64,000 nucleotides of DNA from an uncultured Spartobacteria bacterium. GTDB taxonomy: Bacteria > Verrucomicrobiota > Verrucomicrobiia > Chthoniobacterales > Chthoniobacteraceae. Below the pieces are notes generated by a model, which saw only the letters and a program-made list of their open reading frames with translations, made no database searches and was not told where the DNA came from. Shown in pieces: positions 34,557 to 43,808 of this stretch. The stretch is taken from assembly GCA_903882875.1 (NCBI GenBank), contig CAIRYQ010000111.1, forward strand, positions 1-64,000, in the 5' to 3' direction. Position 1 is the first letter of the stretch, and every line of letters starts with the position of its first letter. The translations under genes were made by a program, and so were the position numbers.

Positions 34557-36545
34557 TTACAGCGCCTTCACCGCATCCACCACCGCCTGCGCGGTGATGC
34601 CGAGGACTTCCATCACTTTTCCGCCGGGCGCGCTGAGGCCGAAGCGATCGATGCCGATCACTTTGCCGTCGAGGCCGACGTATTTCCACCACAGGCCGGA
34701 GACACCCGCCTCGATCGCGACGCGCTTGCGGCACGCGGGCGGGAGGACTTCGTCGCGGTAGCTCTGCGGCTGCTGATCGAAACGAAAGAAACTCGGGATG
34801 CTCACGACGCGCACGCCCGCGCCGAGCGTCTTCGCTGCGGCGACTGCGTGCTGCACTTCGCTGCCTGCGCTGATGAGGATGGCTTCGAGTTTGCCGGTTT
34901 CCTTCACGGCGATGTAGCCGCCCTTGAGCACCCCTTCGCGACGCGTCTGCACGGGGATGTCATTCAGCATCGGGACGGCCTGGCGCGTGAGCGAGAGGAG
35001 CGTGGGGCCGTTGGTCCGCTGCATCGCGGCGGCGAAAGCACCGGCGGTCTCCTCAGGATCGGCGGGGCGGATCACGTCGAGATTTGGAATCAAGCGCAAG
35101 CCGCTCACCGTCTCGACGGGCTGATGCGTCGGGCCATCCTCGCCCACGCCCACGCTGTCGTGCGTGAAAATGTAGAGCGTCGGCAGACCGCTCAGCGCGG
35201 CGATGCGGATCGAGCCGCGGCAGTAGTCGGCGAAGACAAGGAACGTCGCGCCGCTCGCGCGGAAGATGCCGTCGTACGCGATGCCGTTCATGATGCCGCA
35301 CATGCCGTGTTCGCGGATGCCGAAGCGGATGTTGCGACCGCCCCAATTCGTCGGGCCGAAGTCCTTGCTCGACGCGATGTAGTTCAGCGTGGAGCCGTGG
35401 AGGTCCGCGCTGCCGGAGATAAGATTCGGCACCGCGTCGGCGACGGGCTGGAGCACGTCCTTGCCCGCGGCGCGCGTCGCGAGCTTCGCGTCGGCGGGAA
35501 AGGCGGGGATCTTCGCAAGCAGGTCGGCGGCGATTTTTCCGGAGACATACGAGTCGAGTTCCGTCGCGAGCGCAGGGTTCTCGGCTTTCCATGCGTTGAA
35601 AGTGGCCGTCCACTCCGCGTGCTTTGCTGCGAGTGCCTTTGCGCGCTCGGCGAAAAATGCGCGCGTCTCAGCGCTCACGAAGAAATGTTCGGCAGGCAGG
35701 CCGAGGCCCTTGCGCGCAGCATCAATGAATTTCGCACCGCCTTCGCCGTGTGCCTTTGCGGTGCCCGCGACTTCCGGGATTCCTTTTCCGATCAGCGTCT
35801 TCGCGATGATGATCTGCGGCTTGCCGGTTGCGGCCTTCGCTTTCTCGAACTCGGCGAGGAACGCCTGCATGTCATTGCCATCAATCGTCTTCACGCCCCA
35901 CTCGATCGCCTCGAAACGCTTCGCCGCATTTTCGCTCTGCGTGGCAATGGCCATCGCGTCGAGCGTCACGTCGTTCGAGTCGTAAATGAGGATCAGGTTG
36001 TCGAGCTTGAAGTGCCCGGCGAACGCGATCGCCTCCATCGCCACGCCCTCCTGCATGCAGCCGTCGCCCGCGAGCGCCACGATGTGGTTGTCGAAAATCG
36101 CGTGCTTGCTCGTGTTGAATTTCGCCGCCGCCATTTTCTGCGACACCGCGTATCCGACCGCATTCGCCACGCCCTGACCGAGCGGCCCGGTCGTCGCCTC
36201 GACGCCCGCCGTCTCGTGAAACTCAGGATGCCCCGGCGTGTGCGAGCCGAGCACGCGGAACTTCTTCACCTGATCGAGATCCACGCTCGCATAGCCGCTG
36301 AGGTGCAGCCACGAGTAGAGGAACATCGAGCCGTGTCCCGCACTGAGGACGAAGCGATCGCGGTTCAGCCATTTCGGCTCGGCGGGATTGTGCGAGAGCG
36401 CGTGGCCGTAGAGCACCGCGCCGATTTCCGCGCAGCCGAGCGGCAGGCCGAGATGCCCGCTTGAGCAGGCGTGGACGGCATCCATTGCGAGTCCGCGGGC
36501 TTCGTTTGCGGCGCGGGAAAGGGCTTCGGTATTCAGTGCGGGCAT
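34557..36545 (-). CDS. tkt: Transketolase
   Basis: 662 residues from ATG 36545 (the open frame to 36599 is a non-coding extension); the family length is about 660. Thiamine-diphosphate and sugar-binding motifs are in place: [59 protein letters not shown] and, in the second half, [13 protein letters not shown] and [16 protein letters not shown], then the C-terminal region with LISAGSEVQ. It transfers two-carbon units between ketoses and aldoses in the pentose-phosphate or Calvin-type pathways, in the cytoplasm. A ribulose-phosphate 3-epimerase gene lies about 9 kb away. Transcribed alone, minus strand. Confidence 0.97.
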   Translation of the reverse strand: MPALNTEALSRAANEARGLAMDAVHACSSGHLGLPLGCAEIGAVLYGHALSHNPAEPKWLNRDRFVLSAGHGSMFLYSWLHLSGYASVDLDQVKKFRVLGSHTPGHPEFHETAGVEATTGPLGQGVANAVGYAVSQKMAAAKFNTSKHAIFDNHIVALAGDGCMQEGVAMEAIAFAGHFKLDNLILIYDSNDVTLDAMAIATQSENAAKRFEAIEWGVKTIDGNDMQAFLAEFEKAKAATGKPQIIIAKTLIGKGIPEVAGTAKAHGEGGAKFIDAARKGLGLPAEHFFVSAETRAFFAERAKALAAKHAEWTATFNAWKAENPALATELDSYVSGKIAADLLAKIPAFPADAKLATRAAGKDVLQPVADAVPNLISGSADLHGSTLNYIASSKDFGPTNWGGRNIRFGIREHGMCGIMNGIAYDGIFRASGATFLVFADYCRGSIRIAALSGLPTLYIFTHDSVGVGEDGPTHQPVETVSGLRLIPNLDVIRPADPEETAGAFAAAMQRTNGPTLLSLTRQAVPMLNDIPVQTRREGVLKGGYIAVKETGKLEAILISAGSEVQHAVAAAKTLGAGVRVVSIPSFFRFDQQPQSYRDEVLPPACRKRVAIEAGVSGLWWKYVGLDGKVIGIDRFGLSAPGGKVMEVLGITAQAVVDAVKAL

Positions 36546-36596
36546 GGTCGTTGAGTCGGTGAGCGTTCGGTTGCGTCGTTTGAAAAAGAGCGCGCA

Positions 36597-36624
36597 CACT
36601 TATGGCACGCAGGCTGCCAGTCAA
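36597..36624 (-). promoter_or_regulatory. Candidate promoter of tkt
   Basis: On the minus strand, TTGACT (36624-36619) is followed after 16 nt by a weak -10 TAAGTG (36602-36597), about 52 nt before the tkt start codon. The -35 is close to consensus, the -10 is poor. Confidence 0.3.
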
Positions 36625-36778
36625 GAGTGCAGGACGAGTTCAAGCTGACTCACCACGGAGTAGGCATGGCCGCGAGGTGCAGAGGCACATGATCGCCACC
36701 TGTGCGGTCTGTCGGCAATTCTTGCCGCCGTTTCTTTCCGCGAATCAGACACAGCGGAATCGGAGTTCCGTTGGACGC

Positions 36779-38863
36779 TCAGTCCGCAATCACGGCCTCG
36801 ATTGCCGTGTCCGGCTTCGAGCCAGGCTCGCCTTTTTTCCACAGCGCGCCCTTGCCGAGTTTCAGCAGACCGGCGACGTCGCCGAATTTCGCAGCCGCCG
36901 GCTGGAACCACGGGCTGTAAATGCTCGGCGCGTCGAGCAGGCGCACGGCCTGCGTGTCGAGCACGGCCTTGTTCACGTAGCCGTCGGCGAGTGCGCGTGC
37001 GGCGGCGGCGATGGCGGCGGTCTTGTCGGTCGCGAGCAGCGTGACGTGCGTCGAGTGATGTTCGTGGTCGCGGATGAATGCGAGCAGCGTGAGCACGTCG
37101 TGCGTGCGCTGGACGAACAGCGAATCGTTGTAGCCGAACGTGAACGACGCGGACTCGCGCAAGTTCTTCACCTTGCGCACCGGATCGTCCGACTGACCCG
37201 CGAAGACAAACTCGCCCTGCATGAGCAGATCCGGCGCGACGACGCTCACGCCCGAAGCGAGCATGCGCGCGACATCGGCATTCGGCTGGTCGCCGTCGAG
37301 CAGCGCGGATTTTCCCTTTTCATTCAGCCAGATCACGGTGCGGCCGCTCCATTTTTTCGGATGGAAAAAGAGGCACGGCACGGCTTCGTGGCGGGCCTCG
37401 TTGTCCACGGCGCCGCGCAGCAGCCACCAGTCGCCACGATCCTCCTTCTTGAATGTCGAGCGATCCATCGTCGCCTTCTCGCCGGCGAGCGTGCGGGTGA
37501 AAATCGAGTCGAGCGCGGTGCGGGCGATCTTGTCGAAGTCCGCGGCGAGCGCCTTGTCGCTGTCGTCCTTCCACCACTTGAGCAGCTTTTTTTCAAAATC
37601 CTCGCCGCCCACGGGCGCGGGATGCTGCGCGTCCCACACGGTGAGCTGCGCCTGCGTGAGCGGCTCGAAATCGCGCTCCTTCAGCCGGTCGGCAGCGAGG
37701 CCGAGTTTGAAGTGCGTGTTGAAGAAGTCGTAGATGTGCTCGCGGGTGACGAGGTTGTAGTTGTGCGGAAACGTCGGGTGATCGAAGAGCTTTACGGCGT
37801 CCGGCGCGCCGAGATTTTTCCAGTGCTGCGCGAGATCGGGGAAGCCCTTCTTCGACAGCTCGACGGTCCAGTCGTGCGCGCTCGTGAGGCCCATCGGCTT
37901 CGGCGCGAAGAGCGCGGCGAATTCGATGTTGCCCGTGCCGACGCGGAGCAGGCTCGCATTTTCGCAGGTGCAGCCGCCCTGCATCGCGGTGCTCACCATC
38001 ACGCACGGCACGGCGACAGTGATGCGCGGATCGATCGCCGCGAGCAGCATGGACTGCGTGCCGCCGCCGCTCGCGCCCGTCACGGCGAGACGCGCGGGAT
38101 CCACGTCGTCGAGCGCCGTGAGGAAGTCGAGCGAGCGGATGTTGTTCCAAGTCTGGAGGCCCATGATGCCCTGGCTGTAGGTCTCGGCCTGCGGCGAAAA
38201 GAGGCCCCACTTTCCGGGCTCCGGGGAGATCATCTCGGGGCGCTGCTTCGCAAACTTGTGCGCAAGCTCATGAGAGATCTGCTGCGAGTCGCTGTTGCCG
38301 AGCATGTCGGTGACGAATGCGACGCAGCCCATGCGCGCGAGCTGCACGCCGATGGATTGGAAAATCACTCGCCCGCTGATCATGGAACGCTCGTGGCCGT
38401 CCGCGATTTCCTTTTTAAGCACCGCGTCCGTCTTCTCCCAAAAGCGCGCGTCCTTCCAGTGCCCGTGCGTGACGATGACGGCGGGATGTTTTCCAGGCTG
38501 CCCCGTCGGTCGGTAAAGATTTCCCGTGTGGAAAAGTCCCGGCATCGTCTCGATCGCGACCTTCTCGACGGTGTAGCCATCGCGCTGGATTTTTCCGTGG
38601 ATGACGGCGTTCAGCGGATTGCGAGTCGGCTCCGGCCAGATACCGAGCGCGACGCGCATCTGAGTGCGCAAGGCCGCGGCGCGATTGTCCCAGACGATTT
38701 TCGAATCCGGCGGCGACCATGGGAAATAGCCGTCGAGATCCTTGAGCGGCTGGAGGCGGACATCGTCCGGCAGCGACGCAGAGGGAAGGACGCGGGGCGG
38801 CTCGGCTGCGAATGTGAGAAACGGCGAGAGCGCGACGATCGCGCAGAGGGGAAATGCTTTCAT
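36779..38863 (-). CDS. Secreted alpha/beta hydrolase, acetylxylan-esterase-like, two-lobed
   Basis: 694 residues from ATG 38863, which begins the signal peptide (MKAFPLCAIVALSPFLTFAA); the frame is open upstream to 39058 but overlaps the permease gene. The first lobe (about 70-430) is a hydrolase with PAVIVTHGHWKDARFW, LARMGCVAFVTDMLGNSDS and the nucleophile elbow VTGASGGGTQS (Ser near 265), then CENASLL and DHPTFPHNYN that may supply Asp and His. The second lobe (about 470-694) has hydrolase-like strands (RTVIWLNEKGKSALL, VSVVAPDLLMQGEF, FGYNDSLFVQRTHDVL) but no GxSxG. It follows the ABC permease gene by 89 nt on the same strand. Deacylation of polysaccharides is a guess from fold and export. 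Confidence 0.75.
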   Translation of the reverse strand: MKAFPLCAIVALSPFLTFAAEPPRVLPSASLPDDVRLQPLKDLDGYFPWSPPDSKIVWDNRAAALRTQMRVALGIWPEPTRNPLNAVIHGKIQRDGYTVEKVAIETMPGLFHTGNLYRPTGQPGKHPAVIVTHGHWKDARFWEKTDAVLKKEIADGHERSMISGRVIFQSIGVQLARMGCVAFVTDMLGNSDSQQISHELAHKFAKQRPEMISPEPGKWGLFSPQAETYSQGIMGLQTWNNIRSLDFLTALDDVDPARLAVTGASGGGTQSMLLAAIDPRITVAVPCVMVSTAMQGGCTCENASLLRVGTGNIEFAALFAPKPMGLTSAHDWTVELSKKGFPDLAQHWKNLGAPDAVKLFDHPTFPHNYNLVTREHIYDFFNTHFKLGLAADRLKERDFEPLTQAQLTVWDAQHPAPVGGEDFEKKLLKWWKDDSDKALAADFDKIARTALDSIFTRTLAGEKATMDRSTFKKEDRGDWWLLRGAVDNEARHEAVPCLFFHPKKWSGRTVIWLNEKGKSALLDGDQPNADVARMLASGVSVVAPDLLMQGEFVFAGQSDDPVRKVKNLRESASFTFGYNDSLFVQRTHDVLTLLAFIRDHEHHSTHVTLLATDKTAAIAAAARALADGYVNKAVLDTQAVRLLDAPSIYSPWFQPAAAKFGDVAGLLKLGKGALWKKGEPGSKPDTAIEAVIAD

Positions 38864-38952
38864 CGGCGGCGATACTGGCAGGATCGCGGATGGAGGGCAA
38901 CGATTTGAAAGCGGCGCGGATCGAATCTGCCGCGGGGGGATTTCGCGGACGA

Positions 38953-40029
38953 TCAGGACCGCTTCGGATCGAATGCGCGGCGCAGCGCGTCGCCGAGGAT
39001 GTTGAGCGCGAGCACAAGACCAAAGAGCGCGACTGCAGCGGCGGTGAGATTCCACCACACCACGGGGTCGCGGCTGAGTTCGCCGCGGCCGCTGTCAATC
39101 ATCATGCCCCAGCTCGCGGTGCCCACGGGACAGCCCACGCCGAGGTAGCTGAGCACCGCCTCGGTGAGCACGATGCCGGAGAAGCCGAGGACGAAATTGA
39201 TGAGCACGAGGTGCATGACATTCGGCAGGAGGTGCCGGGTGATGATGTTCCAGTGGCTCTGCCCGAGCGCGCGTGCGGCGGCGACATACTGGCGCTCGCT
39301 CTGCCGCATCGTCTCGCCGCGGATGAGGCGGCAGAGGCCGACCCAGCCGGTGACTCCGAGCGCGATGCTGATGCTGCCGAGGCCGGGACCGAGGACGAAG
39401 AGGATCGAAATGAGCAGCAGTATCTCGGGGATGCTGGCGAGGGTGCTGTAGACATACTGGATGATGTCATCCACCCATCGGCGGAAATAACCCGCAAGGA
39501 TTCCGAAGAGCGCGCCGAGGGGGATGTAGATGGCGCTGGTGAAGCCGCCGATGATGAGCGCGGTGCGGCAGCCTTTCAGCGTCTGGACGAACACGTCCTT
39601 GCCCAGCGCCTCGGTGCCTAAAATGTGGTGGTGGCTGTTGAGCGGATCGGGCTTGGGCTTGGTGTCGGTGACGACCTGGTTGGAGAAAGGCGCGCTGTAG
39701 CTGCGCTCATCAGGGATGCCGGAAGTGGCGAAATCGAGAATGCTCCTAGTGCTACCGCCACCGACGGGGACACGGAAGGTGTCGAGCGCGCCGATGAAGA
39801 TGTAGAGGCACACGACGCAGAGTGCGACGATGCCGGTGCGGTCCCTGCGGAAACGCGTCGCCGCACGCTGCCAGCGTTCGCTGCGCGCGGCGCGGATGAG
39901 CATGGTGGCGATGCCGCCTAAGGCGACGAGAAGGATGAGATCCTGCGTGAGCCAGTGGGAGAGGAAGGCAACGGCCTTCGTGCTCAACGAACCCGGAGCG
40001 ACCTCGGCGATGGGAAGGAGGTGCATCAT
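38953..40029 (-). CDS. ABC transporter permease, OppC/YejE-type
   Basis: 358 residues from ATG 40029, one base after the stop of the upstream permease. It has the binding-protein-dependent permease fold with the EAA-type loop (GETMRQSERQYVAAARALGQSHWNIITRHLLPN). Helices are near 12-35, 60-80, 150-175, 190-215, 280-305 and 325-345. Between the second helix and the core is a periplasmic insert of about 60 residues (VGGGSTRSILDF through HHHILGTEALGKDVF), longer than in typical OppC and like the YejE group. It works as a heterodimer with the neighbouring OppB-type permease for peptide import, fed by the lipoprotein-type binding protein. No ATPase gene is found in the window. Confidence 0.88.
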   Translation of the reverse strand: MMHLLPIAEVAPGSLSTKAVAFLSHWLTQDLILLVALGGIATMLIRAARSERWQRAATRFRRDRTGIVALCVVCLYIFIGALDTFRVPVGGGSTRSILDFATSGIPDERSYSAPFSNQVVTDTKPKPDPLNSHHHILGTEALGKDVFVQTLKGCRTALIIGGFTSAIYIPLGALFGILAGYFRRWVDDIIQYVYSTLASIPEILLLISILFVLGPGLGSISIALGVTGWVGLCRLIRGETMRQSERQYVAAARALGQSHWNIITRHLLPNVMHLVLINFVLGFSGIVLTEAVLSYLGVGCPVGTASWGMMIDSGRGELSRDPVVWWNLTAAAVALFGLVLALNILGDALRRAFDPKRS

Positions 40030-40030
40030 T

Positions 40031-40972
40031 TCAACTGAGCCGGATGCGCGGGTCGGCGGTGGCGTAGAGGATGTCGGTGAGGATGAGCGCCGCAAGGTAA
40101 AGCAGCGCGCCGAGGTAGGCGGTGGCGAGGACGACGGGCTCGTCGGCAGTCTGGATGGCCTGGACCATGACGTTGCCGATGCCGGGGATGCCGAAGAAAC
40201 TCTCGATGAGCAGCGTGCCCATGATGAGCTTCGGGAGCTGGCCGACGGTGAGCGTGATGAGCGCGATGAGGCCGTTCTTCAGCACGTGCCTGCCGAGGAC
40301 AGTGGAGACAGGGAGGCCCTTCGCATGCGCGGTGCGGACGTAGTCCTGCGCGATTTCCTCGAGGAAGACCGCGCGGAACATGCGGCCATCGTAACCTAGA
40401 TTGATGATGACCATGATGCTCACGGGCAGGATGAGGAAGCGGAGCATGCCGAACCCGCCCCATTGGAATCCCGAGACGGGGAACCATCCCAGCCCGAGCG
40501 CGAGCACGGCCTGGCCGAAGATGATGTAGAGCACCGTGGGCACGCTCATCATGATCACGCAGAGGATGGTGAGGTTGCGGTCGGTGGCGGAGTTGCGGGC
40601 GAAGACCTGGTAGAGCGAGAGCGAGAGTGCGGCGATGAGTCCGGCGATGAAACCGGGGAGCGTGACGCAGAGCGACGGACCGACACCTTCGCGGAAGGTC
40701 TCGCCCATCGAGCGCTTGGTCTGATCGGAAGGCTCGAAGTCGAATGTGACCATGCGCTTCACATGCGTGGCGAACTGCACGTAGAGCGGGCGGTCGCGTC
40801 CGTGCTCCTTGATCCACTCCTGACGCACGGCCACCGAGGACTTCGGGCCTTTCGCGTGGATGGCGGCCTGCTCGGGTGTGTTCACGACGCGGAAGAGCAG
40901 GAATGTGAGGAGAATCACGCCGAGGAGAATCGGCACGGCGTAGAGCAGGCGGCGGACGATATAGCTGAACAT
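40031..40972 (-). CDS. ABC transporter permease, OppB/YejB-type
   Basis: 313 residues from ATG 40972, overlapping the stop of the binding-protein gene as TGATG. The N-terminal helix (MFSYIVRRLLYAVPILLGVILLTFLLFRVV) is the hallmark of OppB/DppB proteins. A periplasmic loop follows, with NTPEQAAIHAKGP and EWIKEHGRDRPLYVQF. The EAA loop is FLEEIAQDYVRTAHAKGLPVSTVLGRHVLKN, and the C-terminal ESFFGIPGIGNVMVQAI is standard. It forms the translocation pore with the OppC-type permease. Operon order: UVR-motif gene, binding protein, this gene, OppC-type permease. Confidence 0.9.
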   Translation of the reverse strand: MFSYIVRRLLYAVPILLGVILLTFLLFRVVNTPEQAAIHAKGPKSSVAVRQEWIKEHGRDRPLYVQFATHVKRMVTFDFEPSDQTKRSMGETFREGVGPSLCVTLPGFIAGLIAALSLSLYQVFARNSATDRNLTILCVIMMSVPTVLYIIFGQAVLALGLGWFPVSGFQWGGFGMLRFLILPVSIMVIINLGYDGRMFRAVFLEEIAQDYVRTAHAKGLPVSTVLGRHVLKNGLIALITLTVGQLPKLIMGTLLIESFFGIPGIGNVMVQAIQTADEPVVLATAYLGALLYLAALILTDILYATADPRIRLS

Positions 40973-42939
40973 CAGGCGGTCTGGTTTCTTGTCCGCCGCA
41001 CGGCGCTGATGAATGCAAGCAGCGCGCCGAGGCCGATGGCACCGAGCAGGAACGCGGGCCAGATTGCCGGGCGGTTCCATTCGCGCTGGAGGCGGTCGCG
41101 CATTGCGGCGTCTAGCACGAGATATTTGATGCCGCCCTCGACCTCATACATGAGGTTGTCGTGCGTGCGTCGCGACCACGGCTGCACGGCGGTGTAGAAG
41201 GCCTTGGTGAATGCGGGAAAAATCGGACACTCGTCGTCGAGGATTTTCTGCAGGCGGCGTACGAGGGCCATGCGCTCGGGGCCGTTGTCCATCGGGGCCA
41301 TCTCCTCGAAGACGCGGTCGTATTCGGCGTTGCGGAAGCGCGCGTAGTTCTTGCCCGCGGGCGGGATGTTCTTCGAGTAGAAGAGCATGAAGAAATTCTC
41401 CGGGTCGGGATAGTCCGCGCCCCATCCGGTGCCGCAGATCAACTGGAAGTCACCCTTGTCCTCGATGTCCTGCATCTTCGCAAAGGTGACGCCGTTGACC
41501 TTCACTTTGATGCCCAGCGCCTCGAGCGAGCGCTGATCAAATTCCGCGCGCTGCCGCTCTTCACTGCCGGAGATCTGATCGGTGACGGTCAGTTCGAGCT
41601 GGTTCCCGCTGGCGTCGCGACCGCCGGGATAGCCGGCCTCGGCGAGGAGTTGCCTCCCCTTTTCCACATCGTAAGGAAACGGCGCGGGGCGATCCTTCTC
41701 GTAGCCGAAGATGCCCACAGGCACGAGTTGCGTGGGCACCGGCGGCACACCGCTGTAAAATATTTCGCTGTATCGCGCGCCGTCAAAGGCGTGCGCGATG
41801 GCCTTGCGGAGCTTCGGGTTTTTCCCGACGACCGGATCGTCCATGTTGAACGACGTCCAAAACGTGCAGATCTCGAAATCCTTCTCCAGCGTCATGCCGC
41901 GCGAAGAGAACTCCGGCGAGAGAGCGCGCACAGGCGAGACCATTGAATTGAACGAATCCTTGTCCACCGACATGCCGTCGAGGTAGCCCTGCCGCAGCAG
42001 GACGAATCGCGGGATGTTCTCGGGCTGGATGATCATCTGCACCTCGTCAATGAACGGCACCGGCTTGCCGGCGAACGTCTTCAGCCACTCGGCCTTTTCC
42101 GGCGGGAAGCCATCGCTGGGGAAAACAGTCGTCTTGTAGCCTGGCACGCGCTCCATCACCACGCGCGAGCGCTGCGTGTAACTCACGATGCGATACGGTC
42201 CGGTGCCGACGGCGGTGAACTTGTGAAAGTCCCCGCGGCGCACGCCGTCGTGGATCTGGCCGTCGTAATATTCCACCGCCTCGCGCGCCACGGGTGCGGT
42301 CGCCTGGAAGGCGAGCCAGTAAAGAATCTGCGGATACTTCTTCTTCAACCGAAGCCGGAAGCTGTAACGGTCGAGCACCTCCACGCCGGACACGCGCTGC
42401 TTGTCGTAGTCGAGCCGCTTTGCCTTCTCCGCCGCCGCGTGCGTCTCTTCGAGGCCCTGCACGTATTCCTCGAAGATACTCTCGAACGGGCTCTCCACCG
42501 CCGGGTCGCAGATGCGCTGGAACACATACTGCATGTCCTCCGCCACGACCTCGCGCCCTTTCCCGCCGGGGAAGCATGGATCGTCGTGGTAACGGATGTC
42601 CGGCTTCAGTCGGAAGAGGTAACTCATCCCGCCGTCCTCGCGCACCGGCATCTCCGCGAGCATGCACGGCACGACCTCGTAGGGATCGATCTTCATCGGG
42701 TGGTATTCGAGCAGCGTCTCGTAAACGCCCTCGATCACCTTCCGGCTCATCTGGTCGTACGTATATTGCGGGTCGAAACTTCGGGGATCCGTGCGCATGG
42801 ACTCGTAGCGCACCAGCCACGGCGAACCGTCGGGGCGCGTCGCATGCAGCGGCGCAGGGTGCGGGTTATTGTCGCAGCCGCACATCAGCGCGGCGGCCAG
42901 AAGACTGAGGGTGATCGCTGGGAGGCGAAACATCGGCAT
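40972..42939 (-). CDS. Oligopeptide ABC transporter substrate-binding lipoprotein (SBP_bac_5)
   Basis: 655 residues from ATG 42939, chosen because it starts at a lipoprotein signal (MFRLPAITLSLLAAALMCGC, Cys near 20) that the longer ORF from 43083 would bury. The body matches family-5 solute-binding proteins: DPRSFDPQYTYDQMSRKVIEGVYETLL, YLFRLKPDIRYHDDPCFPGGKGREV, PYRIVSYTQRSRVV, MDDPVVGKNPKLRKAIAHAFD and FQLICGTGWGADYPDPENFFMLFY. A final hydrophobic segment (IWPAFLLGAIGLGALLAFISAV) near 625-648 may be a second membrane anchor, uncommon in soluble binding proteins. It overlaps the permease gene by three nt in TGATG. Confidence 0.92.
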   Translation of the reverse strand: MPMFRLPAITLSLLAAALMCGCDNNPHPAPLHATRPDGSPWLVRYESMRTDPRSFDPQYTYDQMSRKVIEGVYETLLEYHPMKIDPYEVVPCMLAEMPVREDGGMSYLFRLKPDIRYHDDPCFPGGKGREVVAEDMQYVFQRICDPAVESPFESIFEEYVQGLEETHAAAEKAKRLDYDKQRVSGVEVLDRYSFRLRLKKKYPQILYWLAFQATAPVAREAVEYYDGQIHDGVRRGDFHKFTAVGTGPYRIVSYTQRSRVVMERVPGYKTTVFPSDGFPPEKAEWLKTFAGKPVPFIDEVQMIIQPENIPRFVLLRQGYLDGMSVDKDSFNSMVSPVRALSPEFSSRGMTLEKDFEICTFWTSFNMDDPVVGKNPKLRKAIAHAFDGARYSEIFYSGVPPVPTQLVPVGIFGYEKDRPAPFPYDVEKGRQLLAEAGYPGGRDASGNQLELTVTDQISGSEERQRAEFDQRSLEALGIKVKVNGVTFAKMQDIEDKGDFQLICGTGWGADYPDPENFFMLFYSKNIPPAGKNYARFRNAEYDRVFEEMAPMDNGPERMALVRRLQKILDDECPIFPAFTKAFYTAVQPWSRRTHDNLMYEVEGGIKYLVLDAAMRDRLQREWNRPAIWPAFLLGAIGLGALLAFISAVRRTRNQTA

Positions 42940-42994
42940 TGGCTCTAGCGTGTCACCTTGACGAACAGCAACACCGAATCGAGCGCATCGTTCG

Positions 42995-43732
42995 TCAGGA
43001 TTTTTTTTGCATCGCCTTGAGCGCGTCGCGCAGCTCGGCGGCGCGCTCGTACTTTTCGTCCTCCACCGCGCGCTCCAGTTCACGGTTCAGCTTTTCCTCC
43101 GGTGTGAGCGGCTTGAGCTTGCGCAATTCCGCCAGCCATTCGCCGAGGCTCTTGATTTCCGATGCGTCCGTCTCGCCGTCGCGGTTGTGATCCTTCACGA
43201 ATTTCTCGATTGAGGCGATGCCCTTTTCCACGAGCTTGATCGCCGCGTCCACGTCCTCCTTCTCGATCGCGAGGTTCGCCTTGGCGCGCGTGTTCATCAT
43301 CATCACGTAGGGCCGGAACTGCTGCACCGACCACGCGGTCTCGTCGTCCGGCGCGTACTTTGCGACGAATGTGAACATGTCGAGGTTGCGCTTCGTGTCA
43401 CGGATCACGCTCTGCCAGTCGCCGAGCTGGAAGAGCGCGAGGTAGCGGTGGTAATATTGCACGCCCTCGGCCTGGAGTTCGCCCACCTCGTCCTCGGTCA
43501 GTTCAAAATCCGCGCCGATCTGCTCCGCGCGCTCCACCTGGTGTTCGAGTTCGCTCTCCGCTCCGTGCGGGTCGCGGCCGTCGGGCCGGCCGTTCATCTC
43601 CATCTGGAGCACGCCCATGTCCAGCCGCAGTTGCAGCTTCTCGCGGCCGTCGCTGCCGACGATCTTGCGCACCTGCAACTGGCCCGGCTCGTAAGGCCAG
43701 TCCCGCAAAAGATCACTCAAATCAAAACTCAT
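42995..43732 (-). CDS. UVR-motif (UvrB/UvrC-type) protein with unknown N-terminal domain
   Basis: 245 residues, ATG 43732. The N-terminal 180 residues are acidic and contain a Trp/Tyr-rich segment (DLLRDWPYEPG, LQLRLDMGVLQMEMNGRPDG) and TPR-like helices (YYHRYLALFQLGDWQSVIRDTKRNLDMFTFV). The C-terminus has a UVR motif (ELERAVEDEKYERAAELRDAL), the helical pair that mediates UvrB-UvrC contact and occurs in McsA and Clp regulators. It is probably a cytoplasmic protein-interaction factor. The gene precedes the binding-protein gene by 55 nt on the same strand, but the functional link is unclear. Similar proteins occur in Planctomycetes and Verrucomicrobia. Confidence 0.78.
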   Translation of the reverse strand: MSFDLSDLLRDWPYEPGQLQVRKIVGSDGREKLQLRLDMGVLQMEMNGRPDGRDPHGAESELEHQVERAEQIGADFELTEDEVGELQAEGVQYYHRYLALFQLGDWQSVIRDTKRNLDMFTFVAKYAPDDETAWSVQQFRPYVMMMNTRAKANLAIEKEDVDAAIKLVEKGIASIEKFVKDHNRDGETDASEIKSLGEWLAELRKLKPLTPEEKLNRELERAVEDEKYERAAELRDALKAMQKKS

Positions 43733-43808
43733 CGTCCGCGACTATCGGAAGCAACCGCCGCGTGTCAACGTGGGGCGGAAACTTCCGCACCGCCGGACTG
43801 CGCAGCGT

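Noticed and set aside
31108-34761. Very long plus-strand ORF antisense to the DUF1592 gene
   Set aside because: It is a GC-bias shadow: Arg/His/Leu-rich composition and no domain. The minus-strand gene is clearly real.
36603-36617. Sigma-54-like TGGCACG-N4-CTGC on the plus strand
   Set aside because: No plus-strand gene follows for about 8 kb. It lies inside the candidate tkt promoter read on the other strand, so it is a chance match. It also shows that TGGCACG matches occur by chance here, which lowers trust in the one near 58760.
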